Shown piece by piece: positions 53,711 through 63,438 of a DNA stretch of 64,000 bases. Within the stretch, counting starts at the first letter, position 1. Every line of letters begins with the position of its first letter. This stretch comes from Kalaharituber pfeilii (taxonomy: Eukaryota; Ascomycota; Pezizomycetes; Pezizales; Pezizaceae), in contig WHUZ01000061.1 of NCBI GenBank assembly GCA_015179045.1, forward strand, positions 124,001-188,000. The letters run 5' to 3'. The position numbers and the translations under genes were made by a program. The notes below the pieces were generated by a model, which saw only the letters and a list, made by a program, of their open reading frames with translations, was not told where the DNA came from and did not search any database.

Positions 53711-56700
53711 ATGTCTGGATCCACCTCCACCACTGCTGATGTCTTTCGCCATAAACATGGACAAGCTCCCATGCTTACAACCTCAAACTACCAACAATGG
53801 AGCGTGGCCATGAAGTTCATTCTCAAGGCCTGCAATCTCTGGGAAATCGTCAATGGCACTGAGCATGCCCCAGAACAAACTACCTTAGCCTCCCGAGCAT
53901 CACGAGCATCAAGCAGTGCCGGACCATCCACCTCAGGCCCCAATACAAACTCAGAAGCTCTAGCTAAGTTTACCAAACGCTCTAATCAAGCTGCTTCCAT
54001 TATTTTCGGCTCTCTGACACTATCTGCTCAAGCTTATCTTGGAAATGCAGATGAGCCTACTGAGATGTGGAAGGCCCTCAAGCAAAGACTTGACACAGTT
54101 GCAAACCGCTCTGGTATTAACGCAATTCAGATGGCCTTTGGAAACGATAAAATGGGTGAACATGAGAAAGTATCTGCATGGATTAGCAGACTCATAGGTT
54201 ACCAAAATGCGTTGACCCACACTGATGACCCTATTACTGACAGAGGAATGGTCAATCACATCCTCCGCCATCTCTCACCCAAATTTTCAGGCATACGTCG
54301 TGTAATAGCAGAGAAACCAATTCCAGAACAGACTATCAACTATGTCCTCAGTACCCTTGTTGACTATGAAACTCAGCTCGAACCAATAACCACTACTACC
54401 GCCGGAGCACTGGCAACGAATAGCCGTGGAGGAGGCCGTGGCCGTGGCCGTGGCTACAGATCAGGACGTGGCGGCCGTGGCGGATATAGAGTCAACAAGA
54501 GAGATACCCAGTCTAAGCGAATTGCAGGAGTATGTTGGTACTGCACAAAAGAAGGACACAAAGCAGAGGATTGCAGATTACAGAAGAAGGCAATTGAGCT
54601 CAAGAACAAAAGAGAGAAACTGAGCCCCGCATCCAATACAGACGATTCCAACAAATCGAGTGCTAACCTGACAAGGATGTATATTGCCAAAGCCTCTGCA
54701 ACTAGAGCTACCCTCACCAATTGTCAACGAAGAACCTGGTACATTGACTCTGGAGCCAGTGACCACATGTGCTCCACTCTGTCAGACTTCACAAGCCACA
54801 AGACACTTGCAAAGCCACGTAAGGTACTACTGGGAGACAACTACACAATTTTCGCTACAGCAATAGGAACCATGACTATTCAGGGTAATGAACGGTGCAT
54901 GACTCTTGAATCAGTGTTATATGTTCCAGATCTCAAATGCAACCTCTTCTCAGTAGCAAAAGCAGAGGATGCAGGTTACAGCACATTATTCAAGTCAGGC
55001 ACCTGCAGGATTGCAGATGAACAGGACCGACCAGTCATCACTGTCAAACGTCGAGATGGAATGTACGTAATTAACCTCCGAAAAACCCACGCCGTGCCTG
55101 CCACCGCCGTGCCTGCCACCACCGTGCCTGCCACCACCGTGCCTGCCGCTGCCGTGCCTGCCACCACCGTGCCTGCCACCACCGTGCCTGCCGCTGCCGC
55201 TACCGTGCCTGCCACCACCGTTCTGGCTAAAGGTACACTCGAGCTCTGGCATTACCGCCTAGGACACCTGAATACAGCTGCTGTTAAGACGCTCGCCAAT
55301 GGTCTTGCAACTGGCATAGAGCTGCGAAAGGCAGAGCTATCCAAAGATGGCAGTCCCTGTTTTCCATGCCTGCAAGGCAAACAGAAGGTCACAATCAATC
55401 GAACACCCTCTGAGAGGGCAACTGAGCCCCTCCAACTCATTCACTCTGACTCTGCTGGTCCATTCCCAGTCACACCTGGAAACTCTAGGTACTTCCTCCT
55501 CTACATTGATGACTATTCACGCATGACATGGGTATACATCCTTGAATCCAAAACAGTTGAAGAGGTCTGCAGTGCTTTTCAAGACTTTAAAGCACATGTA
55601 GAGAAGGAAAGTGGGAGAGTTATCAAACGTTTCAGGTGTGACAATGGCAAGGGAGAATATGACAACCGCAGATTCCGAGGTATTCTGTCAAGCAGCGGTA
55701 TCTCCTATGAACCCAGCGCACCCTACACTCAGCATCAAAATGGAGTCAGTGAAAGAAAAATTAGGACTATCAAGGAGATGGCAGTGTCTATGAGGTGTGC
55801 TGCTAAGCTTGATGAGGAATTCTGGGCAGAAGCTACTGCAACAGCTGTGTATATCTTGAACAGGTCACCTACACGAGTTCTCGAGAACAAAACGCCCTAT
55901 GAGGCCTGGTATGGCAAGAAACCGGCCCTGCACCACCTGCGCATTTTTGGATGTCACGCCTATGCACATATCCCAAAACAGAAGCGTCGTACCATGCAAG
56001 CTAAGTCACAGCAGTGCATCTTCATCGGCTATTCACCTACTACAACCAAGCAGTGGCGAGTTTGGGACCCACAAGGCCGTCGGGCATACATTGTAGCTGA
56101 CGTGGTATTCGACGAGAGAAAACCAATGGGCATCACCACAGCTGAGCAGCTGAATGCACCTACCAGCTGCAGTACAGAAGAGCTACAGGATGTTAACATG
56201 CCTGACATCTGGTCAGAAGACAGAATCACTGAGATTGCTGATGAACCTACGACGCCGGCTATGACGCCAGGTGCGACACTGCCTATGACTCGGATACCGG
56301 CCACGATGCCTCAACGGACAGAGCCTGACATACCACGCCTACGTCTTGGAGAAGAAATCATTGAGAAACGCCCACGCCGCTCGCGTGCTGCAGCTACCAG
56401 TTCTATGACTGGTAAAGACCCCAATGCCGACCAGATGGCTAAGCACCACACAATCCACGTGTCCACTGTGCATACTGATGCAAGTGAAGAGATATCTAGG
56501 TGCTGTCACGCACTAGAATCTGGTACTCTACAAGCTACACCTGACGAAGGGAGGCTTGAAGCTCTCAATGCCCTGGCAGATGCTCTGTGGAGATCTGGCC
56601 ATACCATGACAAAAGCTTTTCAAGCCCAGGGACCAGTAAAGGAGGCAATTGGTGAACCGACTAGCTACCGGCAAGCCATGCAAAGCCCTGACTGTGTTCA

Positions 56701-58261
56701 GTGGGAGCAAGCTATGGGCGAAGAACTTAACTCGCTGCTAGAAAACCAAACATGGGAGCTTGTTGACCAAGCTCAGGTACCTGAGAGCAAGAGTGTGATT
56801 GGCTGCAAATGGGTGTACAAAGTAAAGCAGAATGCTGATGGCAGCATAAGATATAAAGCCCGCCTTGTGATTAAAGGCTATGAGCAGAGAGCAGGAGTTG
56901 ACTATGAAGAAACCTTTGCCCCAGTTGCTAAGTTTGCTACTGTTCGAATGCTAATGGCGATTGCTGCAGAACATGACCTTGATATTGATCAAATGGATGT
57001 CATTACAGCATTTCTTCACCCTGAACTCGATGAGGAAGTGTATATGGAGCTACCCGAAGGCTTCAGCAACAGCTCCAACAGCAACCAAGTCTGCAAGCTC
57101 CGAAAAGCCCTCTACGGCCTCAAACAGGCACCTCGAGCATGGTATGCAGACATCGATGCATATCTAATATCCATTGGCTTCCAGCGCTCAACAGAGGATT
57201 CAAATCTCTACATCATGTCTGGAATTTTACTGCTGCTCTGGGTTGACGATATCTTGATCTTTTCATTCAATCCTACACTCAAAGATCAAATTAAGAAGCA
57301 GCTCGCTAGCAAATACAACATGAAGGATCTTGGAGCAGTAAAGTTATTCATTGGATTTGAGATTACTCGAGACCGCCCAAATCGCATAATCTGGCTCCAC
57401 CAAACTAAATACATCAGCAGTATTCTTGTATATTTCGGCATGGATCGATGCAAGAGCCTTTCCACTCCTCTCGACTCGAATGTCAGACTACAAACAGATA
57501 GTACTGCTACTCCTACACCAGCCGAAATACGCCAATACCAGTCACTTGTTGGAAAGCTCATGTATGCAATGCTTGGAACTCGGCCAGATCTAGCTTACAC
57601 AGTATCTACACTTGGACAGTTCAGTGCTGCCCCCTCAGCTCAACACTTAGCAGCTGCAAAGCGTGTTCTTCGATATCTTCAACACACCCGACAACATGGC
57701 CTACTATTTCAAGGCTCAAGGTCAAGTTCGAGCTCAGCTACTGAACGGATTATAGGCTATCATCATCCTATAGGGTATAGCGACTCTGACTGGGCCGGTG
57801 ATATTGACACACGCAAATCAACCTCTGGCTATGTTTTTACCCTCGCTGGTGCTGCGATCTCCTGGAAGTCTAGAAAACAGCCTACAGTAGCTCTTTCCAC
57901 AACCGAAGCTGAATATATGGCAGCTACAGAGGCCTGCAAGGAAGGCATATGGCTACGAAGGCTATTCGATGAAATCAAGAGCAAGTGGGAGACTGGATGC
58001 AACAATCAACAACATGAAGGGCAACTTATTCGAATAGACAACAATGGGGCTATTGATCTAGCTAAAGACCCTAAGCATCATGATAGGACTAAGCACATTG
58101 CAATCCGTCACCATTTCATCCGTGAAGCCATTGAATCTGGTGCAATCTCACTCAAGTATGTCAAAACCAATGAGAACCTAGCGGATATTTGCACAAAAGC
58201 ATTAGCACGCACGAAACATGAATACTTCATGGAAGGAATGGGAGTTAAGCAATTTAGGTAA
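53711..58261 (+). CDS. Copia gag-pol polyprotein, 1516 residues, intact
   Basis: Start chosen at ATG 53711 (MSGSTSTTADVF); the open frame extends further upstream without a better start. Order: gag (residues 20-250, QQWSVAMKFILKACNLWEIV); zinc knuckle CWYCTKEGHKAEDC (about 275); protease WYIDSGASDHMC (about 345); a linker of VPATT/VPAAA repeats (about 460-506). Then GAG-pre-integrase LWHYRLGHLN (about 512); integrase with HSDSAGPF, IDDYSRMTW and QNGVSERK (catalytic D, D, E); RT with CKWVYKVK, ETFAPVAK and the active site LLLWVDDILIF; and RNase H with YSDSDWAGD, STTEAEYMA and HIAIRHHFIREAI. Order PR-INT-RT-RH is diagnostic of Ty1/copia. No stop or frameshift was seen. Gag-richness by recoding is not evident because gag and pol share one frame. 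Confidence 0.95.
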   Translation: MSGSTSTTADVFRHKHGQAPMLTTSNYQQWSVAMKFILKACNLWEIVNGTEHAPEQTTLASRASRASSSAGPSTSGPNTNSEALAKFTKRSNQAASIIFGSLTLSAQAYLGNADEPTEMWKALKQRLDTVANRSGINAIQMAFGNDKMGEHEKVSAWISRLIGYQNALTHTDDPITDRGMVNHILRHLSPKFSGIRRVIAEKPIPEQTINYVLSTLVDYETQLEPITTTTAGALATNSRGGGRGRGRGYRSGRGGRGGYRVNKRDTQSKRIAGVCWYCTKEGHKAEDCRLQKKAIELKNKREKLSPASNTDDSNKSSANLTRMYIAKASATRATLTNCQRRTWYIDSGASDHMCSTLSDFTSHKTLAKPRKVLLGDNYTIFATAIGTMTIQGNERCMTLESVLYVPDLKCNLFSVAKAEDAGYSTLFKSGTCRIADEQDRPVITVKRRDGMYVINLRKTHAVPATAVPATTVPATTVPAAAVPATTVPATTVPAAAATVPATTVLAKGTLELWHYRLGHLNTAAVKTLANGLATGIELRKAELSKDGSPCFPCLQGKQKVTINRTPSERATEPLQLIHSDSAGPFPVTPGNSRYFLLYIDDYSRMTWVYILESKTVEEVCSAFQDFKAHVEKESGRVIKRFRCDNGKGEYDNRRFRGILSSSGISYEPSAPYTQHQNGVSERKIRTIKEMAVSMRCAAKLDEEFWAEATATAVYILNRSPTRVLENKTPYEAWYGKKPALHHLRIFGCHAYAHIPKQKRRTMQAKSQQCIFIGYSPTTTKQWRVWDPQGRRAYIVADVVFDERKPMGITTAEQLNAPTSCSTEELQDVNMPDIWSEDRITEIADEPTTPAMTPGATLPMTRIPATMPQRTEPDIPRLRLGEEIIEKRPRRSRAAATSSMTGKDPNADQMAKHHTIHVSTVHTDASEEISRCCHALESGTLQATPDEGRLEALNALADALWRSGHTMTKAFQAQGPVKEAIGEPTSYRQAMQSPDCVQWEQAMGEELNSLLENQTWELVDQAQVPESKSVIGCKWVYKVKQNADGSIRYKARLVIKGYEQRAGVDYEETFAPVAKFATVRMLMAIAAEHDLDIDQMDVITAFLHPELDEEVYMELPEGFSNSSNSNQVCKLRKALYGLKQAPRAWYADIDAYLISIGFQRSTEDSNLYIMSGILLLLWVDDILIFSFNPTLKDQIKKQLASKYNMKDLGAVKLFIGFEITRDRPNRIIWLHQTKYISSILVYFGMDRCKSLSTPLDSNVRLQTDSTATPTPAEIRQYQSLVGKLMYAMLGTRPDLAYTVSTLGQFSAAPSAQHLAAAKRVLRYLQHTRQHGLLFQGSRSSSSSATERIIGYHHPIGYSDSDWAGDIDTRKSTSGYVFTLAGAAISWKSRKQPTVALSTTEAEYMAATEACKEGIWLRRLFDEIKSKWETGCNNQQHEGQLIRIDNNGAIDLAKDPKHHDRTKHIAIRHHFIREAIESGAISLKYVKTNENLADICTKALARTKHEYFMEGMGVKQFR
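55090..55230 (+). repeat. In-frame 15-bp tandem repeat in the copia polyprotein
   Basis: Nine or so units of GTGCCTGCCACCACC and variants encode VPATT/VPATA/VPAAA. It sits between protease and the GAG-pre-integrase domain, a position usually without low-complexity sequence. Confidence 0.9.
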
Positions 58262-58391
58262 CTTGGGGTAGTACTCTTTCTCTCACGTAAGCTTTTTTCC
58301 CATAGGGTTTTTGCTACGGAGGTATGCATAAGGCATCGAGAGTTTTAAGGAGGCTACAGGATCAGAACAGGAACACGCAGTTGAGTGGGAG

Positions 58392-58694
58392 TGTTAGAAA
58401 CCATAAGCCGAACACACGCGAAACAGTCCGAGCGAAACAGTCCGAGCGTGTAAAACATCCGAACATCCGCGATGGCCTAAGCACTCCGAACATCCGCGAT
58501 GGCCCAAACACTCCGGACTGAGTATTCCATATTAGGCAGTCCAAATACTTAGCTGTTCTGTTCACTGGTTTTGTATGCAACTTCGTGTTATAGAGTTTTT
58601 GTATATATATGGGCTCTGGAAGCCCCGTTCTTGATTGATCATTAGAATTGAATACACACATCTCTGAGCCTATTCCTCTGTACTCCTTTTCACA
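58392..58694 (+). repeat. Copia 3' LTR (303 bp)
   Basis: Same as the 5' LTR but with two 27-bp units, accounting exactly for the 54-bp length difference. Substitutions were noticed at three places. Confidence 0.95.
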
Positions 58695-58726
58695 GTTACA
58701 AGTACCCCCACGAAAGAATCTTAATC

Positions 58727-59383
58727 ATGGCAGATACTCAGTATAAGAAAGGACTTAGGTCTCTAGGCCCTCTAGAGAAAGCAACATGCAATGGACACCA
58801 ACATCTAAAAGTCGACTGGGATCACAGAATGGTTGAGCTAGTAACTTTTAACATAGGAACCAATGAGGCTCCGAGCAGGGTGGAGAGAGAATTGAGAGCT
58901 GACAATCCAGGAGTATTGGCCAATAGATCAGTGCGCAGATTAACTAACAAACAGGTCCCAACACAAGGAAACAAGGCACTATCCATTTTTGTGACTGATG
59001 GAGTAGTCGAGACCCTAAAATCAGGCTTACTCTTCAGAGGTGATAGAATAAAGCTATACCTAAGACAGGATCTAGGAAAGGAGACCTCGAATAAAGCCAG
59101 AAGATATAGGTACACTGCTCCAGATGGATACTGCCGACATTTCGTAGTGGGACAGGTAATCGAGTGGCTCCCCAGACAACGCAACCTTCCAGAACATCTG
59201 AAGAGCTCACCAGCAAGGCGAGACTACGAAGACCCAGTCGACCTCAATGAAACTCCATTTGCAAAGTCATGCCAGGCTTGTCGAAAGAAAGGCGGACACG
59301 AGGAAGGGTGTGAACGAGCGAGAGCAGCACAGGAGAAAGCGACCCCATATAGGGCATCAGGGTATCGACAAATAAGACTATGA
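58727..59383 (+). CDS. LINE ORF1 protein, 218 residues
   Basis: An RRM-like nucleic-acid binding domain (HRMVELVTFNIGTNEAPSRV, NKALSIFVTDGVVETLKSG) is followed by a C-terminal zinc motif CQACRKKGGHEEGC. It is homologous to the RRM-like part of the three ORF1-only elements, which end before the zinc motif. ORF1 proteins of this kind coat LINE RNA. The start lies 32 bases after the copia LTR. An upstream in-frame region is absent, so it could be N-terminally shortened: the ORF1-only element at 18055 has a long Pro-rich N-terminus not seen here. The stop overlaps the ORF2 start (ATGA). Confidence 0.8.
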   Translation: MADTQYKKGLRSLGPLEKATCNGHQHLKVDWDHRMVELVTFNIGTNEAPSRVERELRADNPGVLANRSVRRLTNKQVPTQGNKALSIFVTDGVVETLKSGLLFRGDRIKLYLRQDLGKETSNKARRYRYTAPDGYCRHFVVGQVIEWLPRQRNLPEHLKSSPARRDYEDPVDLNETPFAKSCQACRKKGGHEEGCERARAAQEKATPYRASGYRQIRL

Positions 59384-62300
59384 TTAAGGTCGCATACCAG
59401 AACGTTGGCAGGTCAATACTGGGGACGGACCTAGCCCTACAGGAAGCAGCAGACAAGAAAATAGATATACTTTTTATAGGGGAATGCTGGAGAGCACCAA
59501 GGGGAGGAACTACATTTCATCCAAGCTATACGAACGTACATTCTCCTATAAAAAGCGGAGCAATAACAGCCTACGTAAGGAAGGACAGAATAATGAGCAT
59601 GAAAATAGACGGCAAAGCCAACCACATCACAGTACAATTAGACGACCGAATGATTACTGGAGTGTACTGGAACAGAGACACCGATATTGAGAAGGAATTG
59701 GAAGAGATAGGAGTAACGGATATGATAATAGGGGACTGCAACAGCCATCACTATGACTGGTCTCCGAAACAAGATACTAGAGGCATACTACTAAAAGACA
59801 CCCTTCAAGCACGAGGACTACTCCAACAGATAGATAGAAATACTATCACATGGACACGGACAATCAATGGACAGATAAGAACGGCACTCTTGGACCTGGT
59901 ATTCGCAAGACCCAGGGAATGGAAAACAACAAAGACAACATGGATTTCTGGTACAGACCATGTGATGATTATCGGAACATTGGATACCAGAAAGAAGACA
60001 GAGGCCAAAACCATTAAAGTAACAGACTGGGACAAATGGGAAGAATTTGTTGATAAATATGGCAACAGAAAACTAGCCGAAGGTATTGATGGGTATGAAC
60101 TACTATGTGAATTAAGCCAAAAGTTTACAAAAGATGCATACATCACCAGACGCACGAAACGATGGTTCGACAAGGAGGTAAAAGAGGCACGACAAATGAC
60201 CAGAACCATTCTAAAGAGCGGGGCTAGCCACACAGAGAAAACAAGAGCGAGAAGACTACTTAGGGAGATAATAAGAGATAAGAAGAAGGAATACTGGGAA
60301 GGCTTCTTAGAAGAGGACAGAATCACCTCACCATGGGATATTTTCAGGCTAGCAAGAGACCCTTTCCGCCAAAGAGACCTCATGGGGATACCAGGCTCAG
60401 ACGAGGAGATAGCTAAGGTATTGATTGAGCGCAACTTCATATCACAAGGACAAGAAACTACGACCACTACTATCAGACCAACAGGACTCACCGTCGAAAA
60501 AGATCAAGCCAGGATGATGATAGAAAAGGCACTAACAAAAGCTAAACCAAGATCAGCACCGGGACCCGATGGCATACAATATGGCTTACTGAAGCTTCTG
60601 AACGGTACGACTCTATGGACTGCTGTAAGAGAGAGAATTGTAGAATATATAAACGGTGACTACGATTTTGCCAGAGGCTTTGAGGTGGTTATGATACTCA
60701 AGAAAGGGAAACCCAGAGATCAGGTAGGGAGCTGGAGACCCATAACGCTTCTGAACACAGTAGCGAAGCTAGGTCAAAAAGTCATCGCAGACCTGCTACA
60801 AAGAAAAGACGACCTTTTCAGAGACACTCAGCTTGGAGGAAGACGCCATCGAGGTGCAGAGGATCTACAGCGACAAGTGCTGAAGGAGACAGAGAATTGG
60901 CTACAGAAGAAAGAATGGGTAGCCCTAGTGGGAGACGATATTAAGTCAGCTTTTAACTTTCTTCGAAGGGACAAGGTGGTTGCTCGAATAAGACAAACAG
61001 ACCATAACCTAGCGAGCTTTGTAGAAGCTTTTATGATGCCGACCAACTACAACATGACATGGGATGACAAAAGGAGAGCTACAGGGAGGATGACAGATGG
61101 TACACCGCAAGGATCTCCACTATCCCCGGTACTATTCCTGATAGGTGTAGCACCTGTGGCAGAGAAGGTAGACCAACACAACTTCACCAGGTCATATGTC
61201 GATGATATCCACAGTGTAATCTCACATCCGTCACTCCTAAAACTCCGACAAGCCATAAAGATACACAGGGCAAAAATCACCGAAACAGCAGCAGAGCATG
61301 GATTCGAAATTGACCCAAACAAGTCCGAGACACTAATAATTGGGGTAAAAGGCCCTGACTATAGGCTAACCGGATTGACGGTAGATTGGGAGCTAAAATT
61401 TACTCGACATCATAAGAAGAGACTACTTCTCGGGAAGGCAGCATGGGGAGTGGCATCGAGACTAACTCGCCTCACACCAGGCAAGAAACGACAGATATAT
61501 ACAAGCATCGCACGCACAATCGCCACATGGGGATGCTGGGCATGGCAGGACTACTCAAGACAGTCTCCACCAGCAACCAAGATCAAAGACATAGAAAAAT
61601 GGCAATACACAGTAGCACAGAAGATTACTGCAGCCCCGTGGGGTACCAGGCGAGACGTAGTCGAAGGAATAGCCAACCTAGAATCAGTCCAAACATTCCT
61701 AGAAGGAGAACGCCAGAGGGTAGAAGCCAGGGCCCTACGGTTCCACGATGAGATAATCCAAAACAGGGATAATGAGTGCAGGTACCTACGGGGGTCTCTC
61801 TCACACAACAACCCCCTACCACTAGCCATCCTACCAGCACTACCTGCGGACGCAGACAAGCTCGAGTTCGAGAATGCCATAGCCAATGCCGAGGACAAGG
61901 GGTGGAACTCCGTCTACACTGACGGGAGCAGGATAGATTACAAGACAGGCCTAGGCACCTACGCAAAAGACACCTCTACTTCCACATACCTAGGGGAACA
62001 GACTACTGTCAATGATGCAGAACTCATTGCCATGAGCGAAGCATTACGCAATCAAGCTGGGGAACTCCTGATCATAACCGACTCTAAGGTATCGATATCC
62101 AAGCTCCTAAAGATCGCCCAGGGAGAGCCCACCCACAAAGGACCGGCAAAACTGGTTAGAGACGCCTGGAAAGCGAGAACAGACCGAGGTGACTGGGACG
62201 TTGCAGTGATGTGGGTCAAGTCCCATATAGGAGTCTTTTTTTTTTTTTTATTTTTTATTTCACGTGACCCCGCTTGTAGCTGTTCGCCATGGCAGGGCCC

Positions 62301-62764
62301 CTGGGTCTAGACCCTCAAAGCCCGGAGGCAGGCTTAGCCATATAGGAGTCAAAGGGAACACCGAGGCAGACACAGCTGCGAAAATAGGCACATGCCTCCC
62401 CTACCAAGATGAAACCATAACAGAAGATGGGATACGACAAACCTCGAGACATCAGCGCGCCACAGAGAGAAACCGGCTAGGGCTCAGCTACCGTCCCTTG
62501 ACAAGACTTGGAAGTCGACACATAGCCACACTAGCAGGAATACTGGGCGGCAAGTTACTACGGAAATGGCAGTACGAAATCGGGAAAGCAGACAGCCCAG
62601 AATGTCGATGGTGTGGGGAGGAGGAGGAGACTACTGAACATGTGCTCACTAGGTGCAGGACATGGAAACGAAAGTGGCCAGGAGGCATGCAAGACTTGGT
62701 CACTCCTCCGAAGAGCAAGGACACAGACCCACTTAGAGACATCTTGGAGTGGGCAGGGGCATAG
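59380..62764 (+). pseudogene. LINE ORF2 (endonuclease, RT, RNase H, zinc end), interrupted by one B-tail insertion
   Basis: Residues 1-230: APE-type endonuclease (YQNVGRS, DILFIGECWR, IIGDCNSHHYDWSP, SGTDHVMI). RT: SAPGPDGIQYGLLKLL, GSWRPITLLNTVAKL, DDIKSAFNFLRRD, DGTPQGSPLSPVLFLI and the active site SYVDDIHSVIS (about residue 606). Connection: TIATWGCWAW. RNase H: YTDGSRIDYKTG, AELIAMSEAL, IITDSKVSISK. The frame is broken at 62236 by a 102-bp insertion. After it come HIGVKGNTEADTAAK and the zinc end CRWCGEEEETTEHVLTRC. Removing the insertion and one 13-bp duplication leaves 3270 nt, divisible by three, so ORF2 was intact (1089 residues) until that event. I see no other lesion. Confidence 0.9.
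62236..62337 (-). mobile_element. 102-bp B-tail retroposon that broke LINE ORF2
   Basis: T-rich run, TTTCACGTGACCCCGCTTGT, GCCATGGCAGGGCCCC plus about 40 bases of further 5' sequence. Flanked by the perfect 13-bp duplication CCATATAGGAGTC (62223-62235 and 62338-62350). Confidence 0.95.
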
Positions 62765-62833
62765 GAGACACACAGGATCTTTTCTTATTCCTTTTCTTCT
62801 ACCTTCATATATATCTAATCTCATGTAACTAAT

Positions 62834-62863
62834 CTCGCCATAGCCCCCAGGGCGGCACGCGAG
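62834..62863 (+). other. Tail A hairpin at the LINE 3' terminus
   Basis: Arms CTCGC and GCGAG enclose a second stem GCCC/GGGC (loop CCA), followed by TAATGATAT and poly(A). The same structure ends every A-tail copy in the window. Probable recognition site for the LINE reverse transcriptase. Confidence 0.8.
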
Positions 62864-62918
62864 TAATGATATAAAAAAAAAAAAAAAAAAAAAAAATTCC
62901 GTGTACGACAAGAAAGTT

Positions 62919-63438
62919 GAAAGTGTAAAAATGGGTCGTTAGGTCGGCATTATGTAAGGTGACCTTCCTTTGCTGTACACCCTCAAACGCGAGAAACGAA
63001 AGTCGGGAATTATAAATCTCTACGCAAAACAATGATTTACAGAATGCCGTGTCACTTCAAAAGCAGCGAATATAGGCAACTGTTGCTCAACGCAACACAG
63101 ATCGTTAGATTACATTGCCATGTTCGATTCAATTGCAGAAATACAGTGAGTACAGCGGCCAGCGATTAATGATATAAAAAAAAAAAAAAAAAAAAAAAAA
63201 GTGAGTACAGTTAAATGACAGTTTCCATACCCAAAACATCGCCGTTGCGCGAACGTGTCCAGGCCGCACTATCGACAATATATCATTTCCATCTTTATTT
63301 TTTTATTTTTATTTTTTTTTTATTTTTTTATTTTTTTTCTATTTTACGAGGGAGAGGGAGAGGCAGAGGGCGGCCACGTAACCCCACAAATAGCTGTCAG
63401 CCTACAGCAGGGAGATCATTTCCATCGACTCTTCATTA
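62919..63438. other. BTB-unit spacer, unit 3
   Basis: Matches 47580-48165. No gene. Contains a 45-bp A-tail insertion and a degenerate C tail at about 63360-63415. Confidence 0.7.
63156..63200 (+). mobile_element. 45-bp A-tail micro-retroposon
   Basis: CGGCCAGCGATTAATGATAT plus poly(A) of about 25, flanked by GTGAGTACAG (63146-63155 and 63201-63210). Absent at the matching site in unit 2 (about 47970). Confidence 0.92.

Larger units (their letters stand above)
53150..58694 (+). mobile_element. Complete Ty1/copia retrotransposon
   Basis: Two LTRs, primer binding site, one uninterrupted gag-pol frame and a purine-rich tract (GAGTGGGAG) before the 3' LTR. No matching 5-bp target duplication: AGCTC is on the left and GTTAC on the right. 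The LTRs differ in repeat number and by at least three substitutions. Possibly still competent. Confidence 0.93.
52894..62897 (+). mobile_element. LINE with ORF1 and ORF2 (Tad1/I-like), A tail, hosting a copia element
   Basis: Flanked by the perfect 12-bp duplication TCCGTGTACGAC (52882-52893 and 62898-62909). Without the copia element (53150-58694) and the 102-bp B insertion it is about 4.3 kb. Its left 257 bp contain no ATG and end in a Pro/Thr-rich reading frame, so it may be mildly 5'-truncated. ORF1 and ORF2 overlap by four bases. The 3' end carries tail A (62834-62863) and a poly(A) of about 24. This is the best candidate in the window for the source of A-tail copies. Confidence 0.85.

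Noticed and set aside
15041..63200. Poly(T) runs as transcription terminators
   Set aside because: They are the antisense poly(A) ends of retroposons with target duplications.
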